From NCBI GenBank assembly GCA_016712415.1, contig JADJRC010000020.1, positions 1 to 64,000 on the forward strand: DNA of 64,000 bases, in the 5' to 3' direction. The notes below the pieces were generated by a model that saw nothing but the letters and a program-made list of their open reading frames with translations, ran no database searches and was not told the DNA's origin. Shown here one piece after another: positions 51,345 through 60,237 of this stretch (position 1 is its first letter; each line of letters starts with the position of its first letter). The position numbers were made by a program, and so were the translations under genes. Origin of the DNA: Lewinellaceae bacterium (GTDB lineage Bacteria; Bacteroidota; Bacteroidia; Chitinophagales; Saprospiraceae).

Positions 51345-52910
51345 ATGAGCACTTTTTCCAATTATACCGTCGTGCGGGGTGATACGCTTTTTGCCATTTC
51401 CCGAAAATTCGGAATGACTGTTGAGGAGATTAAATCGCTCAATGGTCTGACTTCCAATAATTTGAATATAGGCCAATTGCTGCGTGTACGGGTAGCCGAC
51501 GCACCGCCCCCTCCGGTACAGGCCCAGGCGCCGCCGGCAGGCGGCAGTACGCAGTTGTATACCGTGCAACCGGGTGATACCCTGTTTGGCATTTCCAGAA
51601 AATTCGGCGTCACGGTCGACGAACTGGTTCGGCTCAACGGCCTTTCGTCCAACAACCTGAGCATCGGCCAGGTACTTCGTGTACACGGATCGGGAAATGT
51701 AAGCACTCCGCCGCCGGTTCAGCAACCCGTGCAGCAACCCTCACAGCCGTCATCGGGCAATGCCGGACAGACTTACATAGTTGTGCGGGGTGATACGCTC
51801 TTCGGGGTAGCCCGAAAGTTTGGTATGACGGTCAGTGCGCTCAAGTCGCTCAACGGACTGGTCTCCGACGGGCTTAGCGTCGGTCAGGTGTTGCGCGTGG
51901 GTGGCCAGGCGCCTGTCAGCACGCCGCAACCACAGCCGCAACCACAGCCGCAACCACAAACGCAACCACAAACGCCTACCGGATCGGGCGATGCCCGGTT
52001 CCGTCTGGAAGTGCGCCAGGAGGCGGGCTTTAAACGGTATTTCCTCACCGTTCCACTGCTCAGCGGCGGCCAGGTAGTGGCCAATATGATCGATCATGTC
52101 AATTCCCGGCATATGATCTTCCCGGAGGGAGTCATGTATGCGGGCCAGTCGCACATGGCCTTGCTTCTTTCTGATATTGAAGCGGTCGGGTTGACCACCA
52201 TGCAGGCGCGCGCGCTGCAGTATGTGTCCACACACGAGGGCAGTTTCGATGCAATCAACAGTTATGACAAGGCGATCTTTTCCTACGGATTTATCCAGTT
52301 TGCCGGTGCGGCGGCCGTCGGCGGCAGCCTGAACCGGCTGATGGTGAGCATGGAAAACAATGCGCCTTTTGCATTTCAGCAGATATTCAAGCGCGCAGGC
52401 ATCGATACGGAGGGGTTCGGGAGCAGTGCTGTGGTTACGGTGACCGATCAAAACGGTATGCGGCGGCGGGGCGACGACGCATGGCTGTATATTCAGCGCA
52501 ACATACCCCTGTACGGAGCCTTCATTCAGGCCGGTTTTGAGCCTTCGCTGGTGCGGGAGCAACTGCGTATGGCCAACGAGTTGTATGTGCAACCTGCGCT
52601 CAATTTCAAACTCGACGTCACTATTGGCGGTATCCACCTTTCGGTGCCCCGTATCGGTGATATATTCAGATCGGAGGCGGCACTGACAACTATTATTGCG
52701 CTGGCGATCAACCAGGGTACAGGCGGGATGAGCAGGATTCTGGCGCCCGCCGTTTCTACGGTGGCGTCGCAGCAGCGGCTGCAATCCGTCGGCGCCCTCA
52801 GCCAGATTGACGAGCGGCGGGTATTTGAAACGATTGCCGCCACGACGACCGACGACCGGGTCAGCAACCGGGTAAACGGTGTGATGAACTCCGGTTTGCG
52901 GTTTGCGTAA
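51345..52910 (+). CDS. triple LysM protein with C-terminal lysozyme-like domain, no signal peptide
   Basis: A 521-residue protein. Three LysM peptidoglycan- or chitin-binding domains (about 6-50, 71-115 and 142-187) each carry VVRGDTLFAISRKFG-type text. They are separated by Pro/Gln linkers, the last being a PQPQPQ run. The C-terminal 310 residues contain MQARALQYVSTHEGSFDAIN, SYDKAIFSYGFIQFAGAAA and VREQLRMANELYVQPAL, which resembles lysozyme-superfamily hydrolases with the catalytic Glu in THEGSFDAIN; this is an inference. There is no N-terminal signal peptide, so export must be unconventional or the start is mis-set. It starts 4 bp after holA. Confidence 0.85.
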   Translation: MSTFSNYTVVRGDTLFAISRKFGMTVEEIKSLNGLTSNNLNIGQLLRVRVADAPPPPVQAQAPPAGGSTQLYTVQPGDTLFGISRKFGVTVDELVRLNGLSSNNLSIGQVLRVHGSGNVSTPPPVQQPVQQPSQPSSGNAGQTYIVVRGDTLFGVARKFGMTVSALKSLNGLVSDGLSVGQVLRVGGQAPVSTPQPQPQPQPQPQTQPQTPTGSGDARFRLEVRQEAGFKRYFLTVPLLSGGQVVANMIDHVNSRHMIFPEGVMYAGQSHMALLLSDIEAVGLTTMQARALQYVSTHEGSFDAINSYDKAIFSYGFIQFAGAAAVGGSLNRLMVSMENNAPFAFQQIFKRAGIDTEGFGSSAVVTVTDQNGMRRRGDDAWLYIQRNIPLYGAFIQAGFEPSLVREQLRMANELYVQPALNFKLDVTIGGIHLSVPRIGDIFRSEAALTTIIALAINQGTGGMSRILAPAVSTVASQQRLQSVGALSQIDERRVFETIAATTTDDRVSNRVNGVMNSGLRFA

Positions 52911-52914
52911 ATAC

Positions 52915-54003
52915 CTATTCACCCATTTTTACGATCCGGGTAGGCTCCATCAGTTCGTTGCGCACACCGATCTGCCGCAGGGTGTTTTTGGCTACTTCAA
53001 GAAAAGCCTCCGAAACAATACTGTCGGTATGCAGCACGGCGGGATGCCCGTCGTCGCCGCCTTCGCGGATGCTTTGTACCATGGGTATCTGGCCCAAAAG
53101 TACCGACCTGCTGTACTTCGCCAGTTTCTTGCCACCGCCCTCTCCGAAGATAAAGTATTTATTGTCAGGTAGTTCGGCGGGAGTAAACCAGGACATGTTT
53201 TCCACTACACCGAGGATGGGTACATTGATTTGCGGGAGCAGAAACATATTCATTGCCTTGATGGCGTCGGCAAGGGCCACTTCCTGCGGGGTGGTGACGA
53301 GCACCACACCGGTGACCGGCACCGTCTGCACCAGGGTTAGTTGAACGTCGCCGGTGCCGGGGGGCAGGTCGACGATCATGAAGTCGAGCGGTTCCCACAA
53401 CACATCGTTGAAAAACTGTTTGATAATGGCGGCAAGCCTGGGACCGCGCAGCACCACGGCTTGGTCCGGCTCAATGATGTTGCCGATGCTCATGACCGGA
53501 AGTCCGTATGCCTCCAGCGGCACCATTTTTACCGTACCGGTCACGTCTTTTACTTTCGGTCGCTGCCCGGCAATACCCAGCATGGTAGGGATACTCGGAC
53601 CGTACACATCGGCGTCCATCAATCCGACGCGTGCGCCGAGTTTTTGCAAACCGAGCGCGAGGTTGACGGCTACCGTGCTTTTCCCGACACCGCCTTTTCC
53701 GGAACCGACGGCAATGATGTTCTTGATATGCGGCACAATGCTCGTGTTTTCCCGGCTGTTCGGCGTACGCGCCATGATGTGCACATTGACGTTTGCCGTG
53801 GGGTATATTTCCGTGATGGCGCCGATGCAGGCGAAATTCAATTCGGCCTTGCCCTGCATTTGAAGGGAAGGAACCACCAGTTTGAAGTTGACGTTGACGC
53901 CCTCTGTTTCCAGGTCTTCCACCATACCGGCTGAAACAATGTCTCGACCGGTTTGCGGGTCGCGCACCTGGGCCAGCGCGGCGAGTATTTTTTCTTTTTC
54001 CAT
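52915..54003 (-). CDS. Mrp/NBP35 family iron-sulfur carrier ATPase
   Basis: A 362-residue protein. N-terminal MIP18/DUF59 domain (1-80; AALAQVRDPQTGRDIVSAGM), then the P-loop deviant Walker A GSGKGGVGKST at 100-110. Other ATPase text is VGLMDADVYGPSIPTMLG, IVDLPPGTGDVQLT and GVVENMSWF. In known Mrp proteins a CxxC pair near the C-terminus holds the cluster; here I see none, which is usual in some Bacteroidota homologues. It inserts or carries Fe-S clusters in the cytoplasm. Start 54003; the upstream in-frame extension to 54078 is not family-like. Its stop lies 4 bp from the LysM gene stop. Confidence 0.94.
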   Translation of the reverse strand: MEKEKILAALAQVRDPQTGRDIVSAGMVEDLETEGVNVNFKLVVPSLQMQGKAELNFACIGAITEIYPTANVNVHIMARTPNSRENTSIVPHIKNIIAVGSGKGGVGKSTVAVNLALGLQKLGARVGLMDADVYGPSIPTMLGIAGQRPKVKDVTGTVKMVPLEAYGLPVMSIGNIIEPDQAVVLRGPRLAAIIKQFFNDVLWEPLDFMIVDLPPGTGDVQLTLVQTVPVTGVVLVTTPQEVALADAIKAMNMFLLPQINVPILGVVENMSWFTPAELPDNKYFIFGEGGGKKLAKYSRSVLLGQIPMVQSIREGGDDGHPAVLHTDSIVSEAFLEVAKNTLRQIGVRNELMEPTRIVKMGE

Positions 54004-54123
54004 GTTGTCGGGACAGTATTTACCTGCAAAGGAAATACATTTGAATATGGTATCCTGCAAGCACGGCATGGATTTCACCTGAATTCAGGCAAACAATACA
54101 AACCACTGCAAAAAAATTCAATT

Positions 54124-55176
54124 ATGAAAAAGACTCTCGGCCTCCTGTTATTTGTACTTTTTATCATATCAGGGTGTAAAAAGGACAAAACCAGCGACAA
54201 TAACCCCTGTGAACTGCTCAATGTGCCACCGGAAGTAAACGGCTGGACGGTGGAACAAAAGAACTCGGCAACGACATTCAGCCTTCCCGAGCATTTTTTC
54301 CACGCCGTGGATGCAAGTGACGTATATGGTATTCAAATGGATAGAATGGTCCATTCTACCGATGGCGGCCAGCAGTGGCAGGATGTGCCGGGCTACCCGT
54401 GGCCTTTGCAGGGAACGGGCCTTACATTCAACATGGCGCCCGACAATACGTTTTTCGTTTTATACGATTCCGCAAGCGCTACTTCGACGCACCAGTTTCT
54501 GGTTGTTGGTCCGAACCTGGGGCAGACCTTCGCCAAAAGGCCGGTCACACATGACGGCATTCTTGTCAAACTTGAATTTCTGGATAACATGAACGGCTTT
54601 GCCATAGAATACCGCCCGGGAGGATTTGGCATCGTCAGAACGGCAGACGGCGGTCTCACCTGGTCGAAAGTGCAGGGCGCTGATTTCACGGAGGCCAATT
54701 CCTTTTATCGCCTGGAATTCAAAACACCCATGTTCGGATATGCTTTTTTGGGTCAATCCAATTATGCCTATGTCACGAACGACGGGGGATTGAACTGGCA
54801 AAAAGTCACTGCAGGCTTGCTTGATGCGCATACAACGTTCTATTTCCGTGACAAAGACCTGGTTTTTGCTTTCGACGTAAACAAAACAGTACGCAGCGCC
54901 GATGGCGGTGTGAGTTGGCAGACCATCGCGGAATATCCCATCAACGTGCTGACAATGAAAGGCGACAGGGGTATCGCTACCTTGCGCGATCCTGATTGCC
55001 CGAATATTGGCGCTACACAAGCCTTTGCCACCACAGAAGACGGTGGGCTGACCTGGACGCGAACCCAGCATTCCACGGTAATTCAGGTTAACAGCGGCCA
55101 GGAAATCGCGCCGGGCCAGTTCAAGTATTACAACACCGCTATGGGGGCCATATTTACCGATCTGACCATCAACTAA
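54124..55176 (+). CDS. lipoprotein with BNR/YCF48-type beta-propeller
   Basis: A 350-residue lipoprotein (signal MKKTLGLLLFVLFIISGC). It has repeated Asp-box strands of the sort HSTDGGQQWQDV, RTADGGLTWSKV, VTNDGGLNWQKV, RSADGGVSWQTI and TTEDGGLTWTRT. Five such boxes predict a five- or six-bladed propeller. These surface proteins often bind glycans or proteins; no sorting domain is present. Its stop overlaps the CoA-transferase stop by eight bases. Confidence 0.9.
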   Translation: MKKTLGLLLFVLFIISGCKKDKTSDNNPCELLNVPPEVNGWTVEQKNSATTFSLPEHFFHAVDASDVYGIQMDRMVHSTDGGQQWQDVPGYPWPLQGTGLTFNMAPDNTFFVLYDSASATSTHQFLVVGPNLGQTFAKRPVTHDGILVKLEFLDNMNGFAIEYRPGGFGIVRTADGGLTWSKVQGADFTEANSFYRLEFKTPMFGYAFLGQSNYAYVTNDGGLNWQKVTAGLLDAHTTFYFRDKDLVFAFDVNKTVRSADGGVSWQTIAEYPINVLTMKGDRGIATLRDPDCPNIGATQAFATTEDGGLTWTRTQHSTVIQVNSGQEIAPGQFKYYNTAMGAIFTDLTIN

Positions 55177-56251
55177 AGGAACAATCGAACGCAACCGTAC
55201 GCATCCGCATCGTCTCCGAACCGTCGGGCGCGGGTTCTTTAAGGATCATGGCCTGCGCCTCCGGCATACCGAAAACTGACCGCATGTCGCGAATGCGGGC
55301 CGCGGGTACTTTCGCGCCGTGCAGCCGCTCGATCAGGTCATCGAAAAACCGGGTCGATATGGCGACAGAGAGCAGCTCGTTCAAGGCTGTCCGATTGGTT
55401 ACCCGCGCCTTATTGGTCTGAAAATCAGGGTTTTCGAACAGGTATTCCATGTGCAGGACTTCACAAAGGTTCCTGAATTGCCGCTCCGTGCCCACCGCCA
55501 GGAGCAGCCGCTGCCCGTCGGCGCAGATGAATATATCGCCGTAAGGAGCAATATTGGGATGCCGGGTCCCCATAGGTTGCGGGATATGGCCGGCCATCAG
55601 GTAATTGCTCGCCTGGTTGGCCAAAGCGGCCAGCGCCGATTCCATCAGCGAGGTGCTTATCGCAGAGCCTTCGCCCGTGCGTCCGCGGTGGATCAGCGCG
55701 ATCAAAATGGCTTCCTTCAGTTGATGGGCCGCCAGCAGGTCGATGAGCGCAACGGGCATTTTGACCGGAAGCCGGCCCGGCTCTCCGGTCATGTACAGAA
55801 ACCCCGCTTCGGCCTGCAGCACCACGTCGAAGGCAGGCCGTTCGTCTTCCGGATCGGCAAAGGCATTGAGCTGGGCATAGATCAATCGGGGGTTCAGGTT
55901 GCGCAGGCTGTCGGCGTCGACACCCAGCCGTCGCGCCGAGGAGGGTTTGAAGTTGGAAATGACGATATCCGCCTCCAGGGCGTATTGCTGCGCTATGTGG
56001 AGATCGTCCGGAGCATTCAGGTCGAGCAGGAGGTATTGCTTTCCCCAGTTGACGCTGCAAAAATAGGCCGACACGGCTTCCGGGTCTTCAGAAGGCAAAC
56101 GCCAGCCGCGGGTCATGTCGCCGCCGGTGGTTTTATTCTCTATCTTGACGACCTGAGCGCCCAACTCCGCGAAAAACATACCCACGGCGGGCCCGGCCAG
56201 CACGCTGGCAAATTCAACTACTTTAAGACCTGAAAAGAATTTATTTTGCAT
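55169..56251 (-). CDS. CaiB/BaiF-type CoA-transferase
   Basis: A 360-residue class III CoA-transferase. It starts at 56251 with FFSGLKVVEFASVLAGPAVG and FFAELGAQVVKIENKTTGGD. The catalytic Asp is Asp142 in RPAFDVVLQAEAG, and IDLLAAHQLKEAILIALIHR and GEGSAISTSLMESALA follow. Such enzymes move CoA between short or branched carboxylic acids. The substrate cannot be determined. It diverges from nnr with 44 bp between starts. Confidence 0.94.
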   Translation of the reverse strand: MQNKFFSGLKVVEFASVLAGPAVGMFFAELGAQVVKIENKTTGGDMTRGWRLPSEDPEAVSAYFCSVNWGKQYLLLDLNAPDDLHIAQQYALEADIVISNFKPSSARRLGVDADSLRNLNPRLIYAQLNAFADPEDERPAFDVVLQAEAGFLYMTGEPGRLPVKMPVALIDLLAAHQLKEAILIALIHRGRTGEGSAISTSLMESALAALANQASNYLMAGHIPQPMGTRHPNIAPYGDIFICADGQRLLLAVGTERQFRNLCEVLHMEYLFENPDFQTNKARVTNRTALNELLSVAISTRFFDDLIERLHGAKVPAARIRDMRSVFGMPEAQAMILKEPAPDGSETMRMRTVAFDCSFS

Positions 56252-56295
56252 GGTACTTACTTCTTCCAATTGTTGTCTGACTATCGAAACAGGTT

Positions 56296-57807
56296 ATGAA
56301 AATCTTCAGCACCGAACAAATCCGCGCCTGGGACGCTTTTACCATCCAACACGAGCCCATTGCCTCAACCGACCTGATGGCCAGGGCGGCAAAAGTGTTT
56401 GCCGACTGGCTGGCGGGCCTTTACCCGGATACCCGGCGCCCGATAGTGGTATTTGCCGGAACCGGTAACAACGGCGGCGACGGCGTCGTCGCGGCGCGGC
56501 TGTTGCACTGGCTGAATTACGAGGTAAAGGTATACGTTTGCGATTTCAGCGGGAAAAGGTCGGATGATTTCTCGGCACAACTGGTCTACAGCCCGAAGGA
56601 TGTCGATATCGTCACCCTGAAACAGGCAGATGATCTGAATGGCCTGAACCTGAACGAAAAGGCCCTGATTGTCGATGCCCTGTTCGGCTCGGGCCTGAAC
56701 CGCCCGCTGGAGGGGGAGTGGGCGCGGTTGATCGACCGGCTGAACGCGTTGCCCAACGAAATTGTCTCCATCGATCTGCCCAGCGGGCTTCTGGCCGATG
56801 CCGCCACCCCCGGTACCAGTGTCGTCAGGGCGCGCAGGACCTTTAGTTTTGAAACACCCAAACGCGCCTTCTTTTTCCCGGAAAACGCGGAAAGGGCAGG
56901 GGAGTGGGCCTATGCCTCCATTGGCTTGCACCTCGATTATTATACCGCGACGGAAACACCCTACCATTTCCTGACCCATAGCCAGGCGGCATTGTTGCTG
57001 CGCCCACGTGCAAAGTTCTCGCACAAAGGCAGTTACGGGCATGCCTTGCTCATCGCCGGCAGTTACGGCAAAATAGGGGCGGCCGTGCTCGCCGCCCGCG
57101 CCTGCCTGCGCGCAGGGGCAGGTTTGCTTACCGTACATGCGCCGCGCTGTGGCAACATTGTATTGCAGGCAACGGTGCCGGAGGCGATGTTCAGCGGCGA
57201 CAAAAGGGCGTTGATGTGGACCTCGGTACCTGAAACGCACCCCTATGCCGCCATCGGCGTCGGCTGCGGCATCGGGCAGTCACACGAGACCGTGGAAGCG
57301 TTTGAACAGCTGTTGAAAATTGCGACCAAACCGCTTGTGATCGACGCCGACGCCCTCAACCTGCTGGCGCAAAACCCCGGCCTGTGGCGCTCTGTGCCGC
57401 ACAATTCCATCCTCACACCCCATCCGAAAGAGTTTGAACGCCTGTTCGGCAAAAGCGCCAACGACTTCGAACGCAACGACCTGCAGTGCCACAAAGCCCA
57501 GGAATACGGCGTATTTATTGTGCTGAAAGGCGCCCACTCGGCTATCGCCTGTCCAGACGGCGCCTGCTGGTTCAACTCAACCGGCAACCCCGGCATGGCT
57601 ACCGGCGGCAGCGGCGATGTGCTGACCGGGATGTTGACCGGACTGCTGGCCAGGGGATATGCGCCGCGCGACGCGGCGTTGCTGGGCGTGTTCTTACACG
57701 GGCTGGCGGGTGACCTGGCGGCAAAGACACTGGGGCAGGAGGCTGTAACGGCCGGTGATCTGGTAGCGTGGGTTGGGGAAGCGTGGCAGGCTTTGGCGGT
57801 TTTGTAG
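56296..57807 (+). CDS. nnr: bifunctional NAD(P)H-hydrate epimerase/dehydratase
   Basis: A 503-residue repair enzyme for hydrated NADH and NADPH. The N-terminal epimerase domain (about 1-215) contains VVFAGTGNNGGDGVVAARLL and VDALFGSGLNRPLEGEW, with EIVSIDLPSGL. The C-terminal dehydratase domain has FSHKGSYGHALLIAGSYGKI, DADALNLLAQNP and the ATP/ADP-binding NPGMATGGSGDVLTGMLTGL. Both halves look complete. A decayed second copy of the very C-terminus lies at 60055-60201. Confidence 0.96.
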   Translation: MKIFSTEQIRAWDAFTIQHEPIASTDLMARAAKVFADWLAGLYPDTRRPIVVFAGTGNNGGDGVVAARLLHWLNYEVKVYVCDFSGKRSDDFSAQLVYSPKDVDIVTLKQADDLNGLNLNEKALIVDALFGSGLNRPLEGEWARLIDRLNALPNEIVSIDLPSGLLADAATPGTSVVRARRTFSFETPKRAFFFPENAERAGEWAYASIGLHLDYYTATETPYHFLTHSQAALLLRPRAKFSHKGSYGHALLIAGSYGKIGAAVLAARACLRAGAGLLTVHAPRCGNIVLQATVPEAMFSGDKRALMWTSVPETHPYAAIGVGCGIGQSHETVEAFEQLLKIATKPLVIDADALNLLAQNPGLWRSVPHNSILTPHPKEFERLFGKSANDFERNDLQCHKAQEYGVFIVLKGAHSAIACPDGACWFNSTGNPGMATGGSGDVLTGMLTGLLARGYAPRDAALLGVFLHGLAGDLAAKTLGQEAVTAGDLVAWVGEAWQALAVL

Positions 57808-57951
57808 GGCAAAGTAAGAACAGGAAAGCGTAAAACCTCCTCTAAGTTATTCTCAAAGAAATTGGTTTGCGAAAACAAACCCCAATCAACATATTGATTC
57901 TCACTGCACTGTTTTTCTAATTTCTTAAACATTCAAAAGAATTCAACAACT

Positions 57952-60042
57952 ATGGACATGCATATCAAGACCATTAATAATTGCACTGTTCATATATCCT
58001 ATAGTATTGAACGCCCAATGGAAACTATCCCCGGAATACACTGCGGATTATGAATGCACCATAGGGACAGTCGATTCGTACGAGTTCAAGGCAGGTGATA
58101 AAACGGGCTTTGCCACACGCAACGATACCTTGTATTTTACCCTGCGCCGGACAATTGTGCAAAAAGCAGATCAATATGCCATCCGGTACAAGTTGCTCAA
58201 GCACCTGGAATACGGAGGGTTCAGGGACCGGAAGCCGGACGTTGAAGTGGAATTCCCAACCGATCAAAGCGGAAACCTTCTGACGGAGTATTTCCGGGAC
58301 AATGCTGCTGCGGAATACGATGATCTGACCGGCAAAATCCACGACTTTCTGCGGCTTACCGTATTGCCTTACCCAAAAGAGGCGATGCAAAAAGGGCTGA
58401 AGTGGTCCGTGCCTTTTCAATACGGCATCCGAAACTGGAAAGGTATGACGTCCAGATCGCAGGAGCTGCGTTTTGAGGTTCGACAGACAACTAAAAAATA
58501 CGAACGCGACTGTTTTAAGGTCCAGGTGCAATGCGGGTCGCCTGCTTTCGGCAGAAACATGACCTTTAACGGTGACCTGTTTTACGATGCCCAAACCGGA
58601 CAACTGGTTTACCTGGAATTACAGGGAACCGGTACCATTGTAAACTTCCCGGTGAATAGTGAAAACATGTTCGAAGGGAAGTCCAGAATACGGCTTTCCC
58701 TGCTTCCTGAAAGTACTGTGCACAGCGAAAAAACCGGGTTATACGAGGAGGCGGAGGCCGAACGGGCCAGGATGACAAAAGCATACCGATGGGTTGCGCC
58801 GCCCAGGTACCACACCATAGAAGCGATTTCCTGGAAAAACCTGGATTTCGGATACATAACTTCCCTGAATGGCAGGTTCGGATTTTTAGATAAATACGGC
58901 AAGGAAGTGCTGTCGCCAACATACAAATACATTACATCCACCGGCAAAGGTGGTGTTTTCGTCCTTTCCGACGATGGCCAATGGACTTTGTATAACGATG
59001 CAGGGGCAATTGTTACAGACAGCCTCACGGGCTATGACCTGGAAGGCACGACGCGCATACTGGTCAGGAAGAAAGGGTTGTATCTGTGGGTTGGGACCGA
59101 CGGCAAGGAATACGCCCGTTTTGAAAAGAAAGACGGCGTGGAGTACAAGGCCTTGCCCGACGATTATTTGCTTCTCAAAAAATCGGGGCTGTACGGGGTC
59201 ATGAATATCAAGGGAGAAATGCTCATCCCCATGATCTACGAAGACATCAGGATGGCGAAGGACTACTTCAATAACAAGCCGTATTTTTTATGCTGGAAAG
59301 GCCGGCAATCCAGCCTGACAGACGACCAGGGCTTAGTTCTCGACAGATTTGAACACAGGCTTCAAAACCCCCGGTTGTTTGGAGAACTGATTGTAATAGA
59401 AGACAATTATACGGAATCGGCTGCAACGGTGCGGAATTTCAGAACGGGAAAAACCTTCGTGCTGGATTGCAATAACCCGTATCAGGTTAGTCCTGACTTA
59501 TTGGTTTGTCATAAAAGTGATCCGAAAAATGGCGATAGTGACCTGCTTTTGGATAATCAAATAAAAAAACAGGCTGGATGGATACCAAAGGTAATTGGAT
59601 TCGGGAACCGGGATATTTTGTGAGTGGACTGGACGGTTTCGGCAATTTCATCGCTTTCGATTCAAGCGGAGCGTTTGGATTGCTCGCCATGAATATGGAT
59701 ACGATATTGCCCTTCCAATACAGAAACATAAAAACGATCACTCCCGACCGGTTTTGGGTTGTTACCCAAAACAGAGGTCAGATGATCATCAATAAAGAAG
59801 GGACCTTATCTATACCGTTTCCCCCGGGCTATTCCCTTACGGATAAAACGATTATCAAGGGTAAGGGTTATCTCTGTCTGAGTAATTACAGTACCAAAAA
59901 GGTAGGTCTGTTCGACGACCAGATGCGGGAGATTATCAAGCCGGACTTTGATGGAATTTATACGACGGCGCCATATTTGGTCCCGCACTTTATTATGGTG
60001 AAAGTAAAAGGATGGGTCGGGTTGCTTCAGTGGCCCGACTGA
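57952..60042 (+). CDS. secreted WG-repeat protein (frameshifted at both ends)
   Basis: About 690 residues over two or three frames. The long frame has no ATG start; it reads back into a clear signal peptide (PLIIALFIYPIVLNAQ, near 57970-58020) that lies out of frame with the ATGs at 57952 and 57958, so one base is probably missing near 57960. After an N-terminal DUF3108-like beta domain (to about 260) come WG repeats such as GRFGFLDKYGKEVLSPTYKY and GLYGVMNIKGEMLIPMIYED. The first frame ends at 59623; adding one A to the seven-A run near 59563-59570 gives KKTGWMDTKGNWIRE and an end at 60042. WG repeats often mediate protein contacts. Confidence 0.78.
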
Positions 60043-60054
60043 TTTCCCGGAGAG

Positions 60055-60201
60055 GTGGAGGCGACGCAATGCTGTAAAAAAATGAGCCACCCCGCAACCC
60101 GGGGTATTTTTGCAGGGGTTGCGGGTGATCTGGCAGTGGAAAAATTGGCTCAGGAGGCCATAGTTGCCGGTGATTTGATGAGTAGGTGGCGCAGGTGTGA
60201 C
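60055..60201 (+). pseudogene. fragment of an nnr (NAD(P)H-hydrate dehydratase) C-terminus
   Basis: The plus strand shows GVFLQGL and, after a one-base shift, AGDLAVEKLAQEAIVAGDLM. The intact nnr gene 2.3 kb upstream reads GVFLHGLAGDLAAKTLGQEA, then VTAGDLVAWV. The DNA is similar as well (for example GGTGATCTGGCAGTG against GGTGACCTGGCGGCA). An upstream stretch GCGACGCAATGCTG corresponds to the preceding part of nnr, with a short insertion. No start or kinase core is present, so this is a remnant. Confidence 0.65.
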
Positions 60202-60237
60202 TGAGAAGTAAATAAACATATGGGCATAAGTCTCATC

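Noticed and set aside
51920..51975. CCGCAACCACAG-type tandem repeat as phase-variation tract
   Set aside because: It encodes the Pro-Gln linker between LysM and the C-terminal domain; a unit change would keep the frame, so no switching is expected.
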